From the IMG/VR virus record IMGVR_UViG_3300036851_000382, positions 1 through 39,514 of that record: 39,514 bases of DNA, one strand, 5' to 3'. Positions 1 to 6,299 of this stretch are shown here, in pieces. The stretch comes from a virus. Both the position numbers and the translations under genes were made by a program. The notes under the pieces are model-generated. The model had not been told where the DNA came from, searched no databases, and saw nothing but the letters and a program-made list of their open reading frames with translations. How positions within the stretch are numbered: position 1 is the stretch's first letter; each line of letters opens with the position of its first letter.

Positions 1-1
1 C

Positions 2-29
2 TTAAACACTACTATTGATCTGCTATAGT
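2..29 (+). promoter_or_regulatory. Probable sigma70-type promoter for the small plus-strand genes
   Basis: A TTAAAC hexamer at 2-7 is followed after 16 bases by TATAGT at 24-29, which matches the -10 consensus at five of six positions. It lies about 30 bases upstream of the first plus-strand start at 59. The -35 box is weak and the region further upstream is outside the window. Confidence 0.5.
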
Positions 30-58
30 GGGGCCATCGAAACCAAGGGAGACGGGAC

Positions 59-193
59 ATGACCAAGCAAGACATCAACAACCGCATCACGAAGTACCGC
101 CGCGCTCTGATGACTGGCAAGATTACAGCGAAAGAGTTCGACGGTTTGATCGAGGCGCTGGCCAAGATCGTAAACGAAGAGACGGGGGGCTAA
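59..193 (+). CDS. Small hydrophilic protein, 44 aa
   Basis: A 44-residue charged protein beginning MTKQDINNRITKYRRALMTG. The ATG at 59 follows an AAGGGAGA ribosome binding site at 45-52 and a good -10 box. The stop codon lies in the loop of a terminator-like hairpin. It looks alpha-helical (TAKEFDGLIEALAKIV) and has no cysteine or membrane segment. I do not recognise the family. It is the first of three tiny plus-strand genes that face the late operon, so it probably belongs to an early or regulatory transcription unit on the other arm of the genome. Confidence 0.6.
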   Translation: MTKQDINNRITKYRRALMTGKITAKEFDGLIEALAKIVNEETGG

Positions 194-213
194 GCCCCCT
201 TCCTCTTCTCTTC
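184..213 (+). terminator. Hairpin terminator overlapping a stop codon
   Basis: GGGGGC at 185-190 pairs perfectly with GCCCCC at 194-199. The TAA stop of the preceding gene forms the three-base loop. A pyrimidine-rich, T-containing tract follows (from 200). The tract is mixed T/C rather than pure T, so termination may be partial and could let the next two genes be read. Confidence 0.5.
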
Positions 214-243
214 TACTTCTACATCACAACACAGGAGACAGAC

Positions 244-411
244 ATGACCAAGCTGATCCAGATCACCAAGTCCTTCGCCACCTTCTGGCTCTTCGGAGCA
301 GCCTTCATCGTGGTGCTGAATGCAGCGTTCTTTCCAGACCTCACCAACATCATGTTCGCTGGTGCGGTTCTGTTCTGCACCAGCAACCTCATCGGCAAGA
401 TGTGGGGCTGA
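244..411 (+). CDS. Small membrane protein, 55 aa
   Basis: A 55-residue protein starting MTKLIQITKS, with two hydrophobic stretches: FATFWLFGAAFIVVLNAAFF (about residues 11-30) and a segment around IMFAGAVLFCTSNLIG (36-51). It is probably a two-pass inner-membrane protein. The ATG at 244 has an AGGAG site at 233-237, 6 bases upstream. Its stop at 409-411 is three bases before the next ATG, so the two are probably co-translated. The function is unknown. Possibilities are a superinfection-exclusion protein or a holin-type protein, but nothing in the sequence decides between them. Confidence 0.6.
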   Translation: MTKLIQITKSFATFWLFGAAFIVVLNAAFFPDLTNIMFAGAVLFCTSNLIGKMWG

Positions 412-414
412 GCG

Positions 415-564
415 ATGACCAAGCAAACCGAAGAGACCAAGACCGACCAGTGGGGCAACGAGATCCAAGAGCAGACCGAAGCCGACCGCAAGGAACTCCA
501 GCGAATCAGGGAGACTGGTGAACGGCTCAACTACGCGTCGGCCGGCGCCGTCAGGCGGCGGTAG
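415..564 (+). CDS. Small charged protein, 49 aa
   Basis: A 49-residue, very hydrophilic protein beginning MTKQTEETKTDQWGNEIQEQ, rich in Glu, Lys and Arg and ending in Arg-Arg-Arg. It starts three bases after the membrane-protein stop, so translational coupling is likely. The ATG and first codons (ATGACCAAGC) are identical to those of the two upstream tiny genes. The stop at 562-564 is one base away from the stop of the convergent minus-strand gene. No family recognised. Confidence 0.5.
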   Translation: MTKQTEETKTDQWGNEIQEQTEADRKELQRIRETGERLNYASAGAVRRR

Positions 565-565
565 G

Positions 566-1096
566 TCAACAACGCGGGTCCGCCTTCTTTTCCGGAAAAC
601 ATGATTTGATGTACTTGATCTGCGCGGCCGACAGACACGCCCGCACTTGGCACTTCTGTCGGTTGCTGTAGGCCTCGTATCGCCATTCGTTGGCAACAAT
701 CACCCCGCATGGCATGCCGGCGCCGAAGCGGGCTTCGCCGCATGAGATCGGCTGCTCGGGAGCCGCAGCCGTCGACACCACGGAAGTGCCCGTGGGTTGC
801 GGCTTTGCTGCACCTTTCGATGCGGATTTTGCCCGAGTCGTCGACGCCTGTTTCTTGGACGTTTTGCGCGACGCGGGCGAGGCCGCTGGTGCGGGTTTCG
901 GAGGATCAATGGCCGCGGCCTTCGGGGGAGCCTCCGACGCTGCCGGCGCCTTGCGCTGCGGCGCCTGTGGGGGAAGCGGAGCGACGGCAGGCGGCGCGCC
1001 CCTGAACCACCGCCGCACGCGCTCCTGGTTGGTCTCGGCCTGCGCTAAGGTGGCAAGCAGCGTGAGCATGCAGGCTAGTGCAAGCGCTGCTCTCAC
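566..1096 (-). CDS. Secreted Pro/Ala-rich protein with Cys-rich C-terminus
   Basis: 176 aa. A typical signal peptide (MRAALALACMLTLLATLAQA, cut before ET) has no lipobox. A long Pro/Ala/Lys-rich linker covers about residues 30-110. A compact C-terminal domain with six cysteines (motifs ISCGEARF, MPCGVIV, KCQVRACL, SCFPEK) suggests disulfides in the periplasm. The GTG start overlaps the stop of the upstream lysin gene as GTGA, so it is translationally coupled and belongs to the lysis operon, as its last gene. The linker plus exported Cys domain could span periplasm and wall like a spanin. However, there is no lipid anchor or membrane segment, so function is unknown. Confidence 0.7.
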   Translation of the reverse strand: MRAALALACMLTLLATLAQAETNQERVRRWFRGAPPAVAPLPPQAPQRKAPAASEAPPKAAAIDPPKPAPAASPASRKTSKKQASTTRAKSASKGAAKPQPTGTSVVSTAAAPEQPISCGEARFGAGMPCGVIVANEWRYEAYSNRQKCQVRACLSAAQIKYIKSCFPEKKADPRC

Positions 1097-1584
1097 GACG
1101 CGTTAGCTCCGGCTTTCCAGCGGCGGGCCACGCGGCCGAAGACGTTGATGCCCATATTGATGAGCATGCCGTAGGGCCCGGCCGCGCCAGCAAGAGCGCC
1201 AATGCCGGCATTGATCGCGGTCACGTCCGAAATGCCGCCGTTGTACCAGGTGGCGAAGGTGGCCAGAACGCCTAGCAGCCCACCGGCCGCGTTCTTGGCG
1301 ACGGTCGAGGCGGTCGAGGATGGCGGGGAAACTGGCGTCGTCTTGGGTGCGGGCTTCTCCGCAGGCTGCGCATCGATGACGATCGGCTGCAACGTCGGCT
1401 TGATCTGCTGCAGCACTGCATTGAGCAGCGCGTTCAAGTCCGTTGGCGGAGGAGGAGGTGGAGGTGGCGGCGGGGGCGGCAGCGCCTCGCGCGGCGTGGC
1501 GCCGAGCAGCTGCTGCAGCAACTGACCAATCAACTTCACGGTCTCATCGCCCGCCGGTCCCGCCTGCGTCGGATCATTGGCCAT
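1093..1584 (-). CDS. Putative holin-like protein from an internal in-frame start of the lysin gene
   Basis: The same reading frame as the long lysin has an internal ATG at 1584 preceded by a near-perfect AAGGAG site (read on the minus strand) six bases upstream. Starting there gives 163 aa: MANDPTQAG, an amphipathic stretch, a run of 12 prolines, a Lys/Pro linker and two hydrophobic helices (about GGLLGVLATFATWY and INAGIGALAGAAGPYGMLIN), then a basic tail RVARRWKAG. This layout fits a small membrane protein such as a holin. Either it is made separately from the internal site, or it is simply the C-terminus of the lysin, or both. The strong internal binding site favours separate translation. 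Confidence 0.5.
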   Translation of the reverse strand: MANDPTQAGPAGDETVKLIGQLLQQLLGATPREALPPPPPPPPPPPPTDLNALLNAVLQQIKPTLQPIVIDAQPAEKPAPKTTPVSPPSSTASTVAKNAAGGLLGVLATFATWYNGGISDVTAINAGIGALAGAAGPYGMLINMGINVFGRVARRWKAGANAS

Positions 1585-3843
1585 CTGTTTCTCCTTGACC
1601 TTCAGAATGATGAGCAGGACGAGCGCGAGCAGCAGGCGCTGCTTGTCCGAGGTGTCCGGCGCCGGCGGCAGAATCTCCGGCTCCTGCGGCGGCTTCGGCG
1701 CCGGGATCGCATCGACGATCGCTTGCACCTGTTGCAGGAGCGTTTCGGCTTCGGGTCGCAATTCGACCTCGCGGCGATCAATTGGCCCCCAGTGCTTGCG
1801 CAGGACGCGCACGCCGACGGCTGCGCATTCGACGGCAAAGGCGGGACACGATCTTGCAAGTCGCTGGAAGTCCGCGCCGTCGCCGGATCCAGATGCACCG
1901 GAGGCGCCGAAGCCGACGCCTTCCGCGAAGATCGAGACGTAGCTCGGCTCCGGATTGGCCGAGTAACGCGAAAACAGCTTCGGAAATTCCGGCGAGGCGC
2001 CGCGCGAATCCCAGCTCTGCTGGAAGAGGCCGGCCTCGGCCGTGTCGCCGGACACGTTGCTCGCGCTGGCGTCGCGGCCCTCGTAGTATTTACCGCTCGA
2101 CTCACGCATGCCGAGACCGATCAGGAACGCGAAGGTGCTGCGCAATGCGTCAACACCGGCCCGCGGCGGTCCGATGCCGTACCAGGCGAGCGCGTCGCGA
2201 TCCGGATCGCCGGCCGCCTGCGCCATCACGCGCGCCGCCGAGTCGCCCGCCCGCAGATCGAGGCAGGCCGTCGCGAACATCACGGCCATGCCCTTGATGT
2301 AGCCGATCGGCGCGACGCTGCGATCGTCCCAGGCGTAGCGTGCGATCTCGGACGCAGCGGCGAGCGCCGTGATGCGGGCGATGGTGTCGGGCGACAGCGT
2401 GGCCGCCAGAGGCGACTGCGCCGCGGTCAACAGACCCCACGTGTGCGAGCCGACGATGCCATCGACGAACAGCCCGCGGCTCGCCTGGAAGGCGCGCACG
2501 GCGGCATCGGTGTCCTCGCCGAAAATCCCATCCGCCTCGATTGCGAGCAGGGTCTGCAGCTCGAGCACCGCCGGCCCGCGATCGCCGATCCTGATCTTCG
2601 GCCGCGTCGCGGCGCTATGCGTCGGTGAATCTGCATTTGTGAGATCGAAAACCCACGGCCGCGGATTGTCGATATCGTTCTCGACCGAGATGTGCACGTG
2701 CTCGGAATGGTCGCCCGGTCCCTGGTTGCGCGCGCGCCACTGCCATGGCGATACCTTCGCGCTGCAAATGCGGCCGTTCCAGATGATGTACTCGATGCGC
2801 GGGTCTTTCTCGCGCCGTAGCGATTCCGCAAAGGCATCGACGTCGAAGCCGGACGCCGGATCGTGCGTGATGTCGAGCGCGGTGACGATGCGTTGCGCAT
2901 TCGGGTTGTGATCGGAGACCCGCGCCTGATGGGCGGGATCGCCGATCGTCCCGTCGTTGCCGTGCTTGCGCGTGGACGGCAGCATGCTGTCCACCTGGTC
3001 GTAGAGCATAAGCAGGCTTTTCGCGACGCGACGCATGCTATCACCGCGCCAGATCTTCTGGGAGGCAGGCGGGACCGTATCTGCCATGCTCGGCCTCTGT
3101 GGTTGTGCCGCGATTGGCAACTGAAAATCCTCGACCGCGCCGCCGTACTCCTCTGCGGCATGGTCGTAGGTCACGCCCATGTTGACGAACTTGACGGCCC
3201 GGATCGCAGCCGCACGCGCGAATGGAAGCCCATCACCGAAGAACACGAACCAGCACGGCAGATCCGGCTTGCCTGCCGCAGTCCGCAGCACCTGCATCTG
3301 ATCAGGCGTGCCGGCGCCCTTCTCGACGATGATGCCGAAGACGTTGGGATGCGCGATCCACTCCGTCGCATCCTCGTCCATCGCGAGCGGATTCTTGGCG
3401 ATGACGCGCAGGCCGTAGCTCTGCGCCAGATCAGTGGCGCGGATTACGTGCCTGAGCGAATGAACCTCGGGCGTCGAGTACGCATCCGGGTTGTCGAGCT
3501 CGACGTACCTGAAGCCGCCGTCGCGCCTGCGCGTGAATTGCTCCCGGAGATTCGCTTCAAAGCCCACACCATTCTCATCCGGAACACCCTCACGATATTG
3601 ATGAGCTGTGTCCGTCTGTTCTCGATAAGGCGGGAACCTGCCTTCGTTCCTTTCATCAAGGAGATTGCAGTAGGCGATAGATATGCCGACTGGCGTCGGA
3701 TTTTCGATGTCATACCCAACCTCGATGATTTCACCCAGCTTGCCTTGCCCGGGATTGTTGGTGCCGATTAGGTAGCGCAGCGGCTTGCCGACGAGTTCAC
3801 TCACCGAAACGCGTCCCATCCCGGCCAACAGATCAGCAGCCAT
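1093..3843 (-). CDS. Multidomain cell-wall lysin with C-terminal membrane region
   Basis: 916 aa, far longer than usual endolysins. Residues about 1-250 resemble a TIM-barrel glycosidase of GH114 type (GFRYVELDNPDAYS near 111-124). Residues 265-400 are an M15-type D,D-peptidase with SDHNPN (His312), LDITHD (Asp324) and HSEHVHIS (His382, His384). Residues 415-470 are a peptidoglycan-binding repeat (RIGDRGPAVLELQTLL). Residues 500-700 look like a lysozyme/transglycosylase fold (GMRESSGKYY with Glu581, AEAGLFQQS). A short membrane helix (735-749) leads into the holin-like portion from residue 754. The start is uncertain: ATG 3843 lacks a good binding site, ATG 3819 is possible, and a GTG at 3804 overlaps the upstream stop as GTGA. 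An internal ATG at 3087 would start the peptidase half. Predicted role: peptidoglycan degradation at lysis. Confidence 0.8.
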   Translation of the reverse strand: MAADLLAGMGRVSVSELVGKPLRYLIGTNNPGQGKLGEIIEVGYDIENPTPVGISIAYCNLLDERNEGRFPPYREQTDTAHQYREGVPDENGVGFEANLREQFTRRRDGGFRYVELDNPDAYSTPEVHSLRHVIRATDLAQSYGLRVIAKNPLAMDEDATEWIAHPNVFGIIVEKGAGTPDQMQVLRTAAGKPDLPCWFVFFGDGLPFARAAAIRAVKFVNMGVTYDHAAEEYGGAVEDFQLPIAAQPQRPSMADTVPPASQKIWRGDSMRRVAKSLLMLYDQVDSMLPSTRKHGNDGTIGDPAHQARVSDHNPNAQRIVTALDITHDPASGFDVDAFAESLRREKDPRIEYIIWNGRICSAKVSPWQWRARNQGPGDHSEHVHISVENDIDNPRPWVFDLTNADSPTHSAATRPKIRIGDRGPAVLELQTLLAIEADGIFGEDTDAAVRAFQASRGLFVDGIVGSHTWGLLTAAQSPLAATLSPDTIARITALAAASEIARYAWDDRSVAPIGYIKGMAVMFATACLDLRAGDSAARVMAQAAGDPDRDALAWYGIGPPRAGVDALRSTFAFLIGLGMRESSGKYYEGRDASASNVSGDTAEAGLFQQSWDSRGASPEFPKLFSRYSANPEPSYVSIFAEGVGFGASGASGSGDGADFQRLARSCPAFAVECAAVGVRVLRKHWGPIDRREVELRPEAETLLQQVQAIVDAIPAPKPPQEPEILPPAPDTSDKQRLLLALVLLIILKVKEKQMANDPTQAGPAGDETVKLIGQLLQQLLGATPREALPPPPPPPPPPPPTDLNALLNAVLQQIKPTLQPIVIDAQPAEKPAPKTTPVSPPSSTASTVAKNAAGGLLGVLATFATWYNGGISDVTAINAGIGALAGAAGPYGMLINMGINVFGRVARRWKAGANAS

Positions 3844-3920
3844 GGCGAGATGACGAACACCGCCGGTACCGCCAGCAACAGCACCAGCGGAATGCGAATG
3901 GCATCGAGGAATTCGATCAT
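3801..3920 (-). CDS. Small one-pass membrane protein, 39 aa
   Basis: 39 aa: MIEFLDAIRIPLVLLLAVPA then VFVISPWLLICWPGWDAFR, a single long hydrophobic helix with Trp residues at its end. The ATG at 3920 follows GGGAG with a 9-base gap and lies four bases after the preceding secreted-protein stop. Its TGA overlaps a GTG that is a candidate start of the lysin. Position directly before the lysin, small size and one membrane helix fit a lysis (holin or pinholin-like) role, but this is inference from context. Confidence 0.55.
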   Translation of the reverse strand: MIEFLDAIRIPLVLLLAVPAVFVISPWLLICWPGWDAFR

Positions 3921-3924
3921 GGCC

Positions 3925-4275
3925 TCACGCTCCCGGCGGCGGTGCAAAGAAACAGCGGCGCGACCCGTCCGGACGCTTGCACCGCCAGAACGCGCCATCG
4001 GGCGACGGCTGCGCTTCTGTGGACGGCACGCGCTCGGCCCCGAACAGCACGTAATGGTTGCCGCGCAATTCGACTTGCTCCGGGGGCACCAGGAAGCAGT
4101 CGCCTTCGCCGCAGCACCATTCACCGGCGGCGTTGCGATGGCCGCCCTTCAATATCCAGTCCTGGCCCGGCGGATGCGTGTGCCGTCGCGGACCGGGCGG
4201 GCCATCAGCGATAACCCCATGCATTCCAACCACGATCGTCAACGCGAGCCCCACCACGAAGACGATGAAGCGCAT
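3925..4275 (-). CDS. Small secreted Cys protein of the lysis region
   Basis: 116 aa from ATG 4275, chosen because it follows an AGGGG site and opens with a signal peptide (MRFIVFVVGLALTIVVG...IADG). The mature part has motifs GEWCCGEGDCFLVPPEQVE, RCKRPDG and RRCFFAPP. The pattern of Trp-Cys-Cys then Asp-Cys followed by a polar beta-rich tail resembles small exported proteins common in Bradyrhizobium and relatives, from memory of the family. Likely periplasmic with disulfides. It heads the lysis gene group. Function unknown. The reading frame stays open upstream to 4413, but that part lacks a start with a binding site and is not needed. Confidence 0.65.
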   Translation of the reverse strand: MRFIVFVVGLALTIVVGMHGVIADGPPGPRRHTHPPGQDWILKGGHRNAAGEWCCGEGDCFLVPPEQVELRGNHYVLFGAERVPSTEAQPSPDGAFWRCKRPDGSRRCFFAPPPGA

Positions 4276-4575
4276 CGATAAACCCCTGATTTCTGTGGGT
4301 GAATTGAACAAGTGTGGAAATGCGTCAACGCGACTCTGGCGGGATTCAACTGGAGGTGATAAAAGCGCCCTGTCTCTGACGTGGCTGGGAAACAATGATG
4401 TCACGACAAACAATCGTCGCCTCCACCATCATTGCCGTCGTGCTTTGGACGTGGGTCGCGGTCGCACTTTATTTTTTGGGTTTCGGTGTGAAGTACGGTC
4501 CGACCGATCTTATAGCTATTGAAAAGAGTCCCCAGTCGTCATCACCACGCTTATGAGCTGCGCCGAGTTAGCCCC
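4276..4575 (-). other. 300-base gap between spike and lysis genes
   Basis: No minus-strand gene lies here. It holds a possible small plus-strand gene (4398-4556). On the minus strand there is a good TTGACG hexamer (4323-4328), but only a poor -10 box 17 bases on (4300-4305), so a lysis promoter here is possible but weakly supported. No clear terminator was seen after the spike gene. Confidence 0.4.
4398..4556 (+). CDS. Possible small membrane protein on the opposite strand, 52 aa
   Basis: 52 aa beginning MSRQTIVASTIIAVVLWTWV and continuing AVALYFLGFG, one clear membrane helix of about 25 residues, then a polar tail ending SPQSSSPRL. It fits exactly into the gap between the spike and lysis genes and does not overlap either. 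Two ATGs stand in tandem (4395, 4398). Only the second is in frame, and the binding site is weak (GGGAAA). It could be a chance open frame. The clean membrane-protein pattern and the gap it fills argue for a real gene. Confidence 0.4.
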   Translation: MSRQTIVASTIIAVVLWTWVAVALYFLGFGVKYGPTDLIAIEKSPQSSSPRL

Positions 4576-6285
4576 CTAAGCGGGAATGAACCCGAGACTC
4601 GCGTAAACGCTACCCGTGTTGCTAGCTGTCCCTGACGGGTTTGCTTCGACGCTGACGTCATCGCCAACGTTAAACGATGCGACGTGCGTCAAATCACTTG
4701 CGGTTGTATTGCCATCCGAAACCGTTGCTGTCACCGAGGTCGCAGCGCCGTTCTTGCGGACGGTGATCACGTAGCTTTGCCCACCGCCGGGCGAGCCGCC
4801 CGTCTTGATTCTCAGGCCAACGACCAATCCAGCGCGGATCATCGGCATTCTCGCGTTGCTCTCATTCGTATCGGATGTCCCCATGCAGAGATATTTGGTC
4901 ACGTCCCCGGCCAGATTGATGGCCGGCCCGCCGACCACAGGGAACGGCTCCGCAAAATTGACCAACTCTGGCCCGGTCATATTGACTACTGGGCCGCATC
5001 CGATCATGCGGCCATTGAGGACACCGGAACCGGTACCCTGAAAAGCGGCGGTTTGCGGGCTGGGGATGCTCCATTGGCAGTTCGAGAATGTGATGCTATC
5101 TAGGAAGTTACCACTCGGCACCTCCAAGAAGTGCTCGGACGCGCTGCCTCCCTCCGAATAGAACTTGCAGCCGTAAAACCCGACATTCCTCACGTAGCCT
5201 GTGATGTACACGTGTGCTTCGCTGGCTGCTGAGCAATCGACCAGGCACCCAAAAAAGTTGATATTGTTGACGTTCTTAGTCGAGCTGTCCGCGCTCGACA
5301 ACTGAATCGCTCGACCGCCGTCCGTCCCCTGGAACCGAGGGTGACATTCGACCATGTTGAACGTCAGCTCATTGACCGACGCCGGGTTTGACGCGTTCAC
5401 TGTCACATACGATGATGTCGGCTTGTCGTCGGCGTCGCCGTTGACATGGATGGCGCGCCCGATCGCTGTGGCCTGGTAGTTCTGCAGATCGGTTTTCGCG
5501 ATGCCGGAATTCGTGCAGCCGTAGAACTCGATCGCCGCCCTCGTAAAGTATCCGAGGATGGTGCAATTCTCTACGAAATTGACGTTCGATGAGCCGGCCG
5601 CCTCCTCTGCAAAAAGGATTCCCTGCGACGGCACGGTTGCCGGCGCATCACCGTCGGACTCCTGCCCGGCAATCGTTAAATCTCGGATGCTAACGCCGCT
5701 GCTGCCCGTACAATCGAATATCGGGCGTGACGAACTCTGGTGAATTCCGCGGATCAAGGTCGCGCGACGACCCTTGCCACGAATCACCATCCCGCCGGGA
5801 AAATTGGCGATGCCAGTGAAATCTATGGTCGAGACGGAATATGTTCCGGCTGAGAATTCCAGAATGCCACCAGTCGTCGAAGTTGCCGCAATCAATGCGG
5901 CTGCAGCGGCGTTAATAGCCGAAGTACTATCGGTGGCGCCCGATGAATCCGCGCCGTAGCTATCGACCGAGAACACCCCGCTAGAGGCCGCAGTTACGTC
6001 TTCGGCATCACGCTCGCCTGCCGTACCGACCGCGACGTACCGCAATGGTTCGGCAACGAGATTCCCGCCTATGCGGGCCTCGATCTTATAGGCACCACCA
6101 ACGACGTGGAAACGCCCGCTGGCGTTCGCGGACGTGAACGGATTTCCAAGCGCAGATAACCCGTCACGATCGCCGTACAGCTGCGGCATGCTCGCGTCGG
6201 ATTCGTCTCGAACGGTCAGCTCCGCTCCGGTCACGTCGTTACCGGCGGTATCCTGAATGTGAAAATTGTAAGCAGCGAGCGCCAT
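4576..6285 (-). CDS. Tail spike / pectate-lyase-like beta-helix protein
   Basis: 569 aa. The N-terminus (about 1-105) has the domain usual at the head of such spikes: AAYNFHIQDTAGNDVTGAEL, then a beta-rich virion-attachment region. VDSYGADSSGATDSTSAINA at 107-126 is the start motif of the pectate_lyase_3 right-handed beta-helix. Many short Asn/Gly-rich rungs follow (IRDLTIAGQ, VNFVENCTI, IEFYGCTN, INFFGCLVD, VGFYGCKF, ITFSNCQW). The C-terminal 120 residues form a separate beta-rich domain ending SLGFIPA. Expected role: trimeric receptor-binding or polysaccharide-degrading spike. Catalytic residues cannot be assigned by eye. It starts 14 bases after the tail-tip gene. Confidence 0.8.
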   Translation of the reverse strand: MALAAYNFHIQDTAGNDVTGAELTVRDESDASMPQLYGDRDGLSALGNPFTSANASGRFHVVGGAYKIEARIGGNLVAEPLRYVAVGTAGERDAEDVTAASSGVFSVDSYGADSSGATDSTSAINAAAAALIAATSTTGGILEFSAGTYSVSTIDFTGIANFPGGMVIRGKGRRATLIRGIHQSSSRPIFDCTGSSGVSIRDLTIAGQESDGDAPATVPSQGILFAEEAAGSSNVNFVENCTILGYFTRAAIEFYGCTNSGIAKTDLQNYQATAIGRAIHVNGDADDKPTSSYVTVNASNPASVNELTFNMVECHPRFQGTDGGRAIQLSSADSSTKNVNNINFFGCLVDCSAASEAHVYITGYVRNVGFYGCKFYSEGGSASEHFLEVPSGNFLDSITFSNCQWSIPSPQTAAFQGTGSGVLNGRMIGCGPVVNMTGPELVNFAEPFPVVGGPAINLAGDVTKYLCMGTSDTNESNARMPMIRAGLVVGLRIKTGGSPGGGQSYVITVRKNGAATSVTATVSDGNTTASDLTHVASFNVGDDVSVEANPSGTASNTGSVYASLGFIPA

Positions 6286-6299
6286 GGTTCAATCCCGAT

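Noticed and set aside
1450-1490. GGA/GGT-rich run as a regulatory repeat
   Set aside because: It is the coding sequence of the 12-proline run in the lysin/holin frame, so its repeat nature follows from the protein.
1723-2628. 300-residue plus-strand frame
   Set aside because: It lies entirely antisense to the lysin, is rich in Arg and Ala with no motif, and is explained by high GC content.
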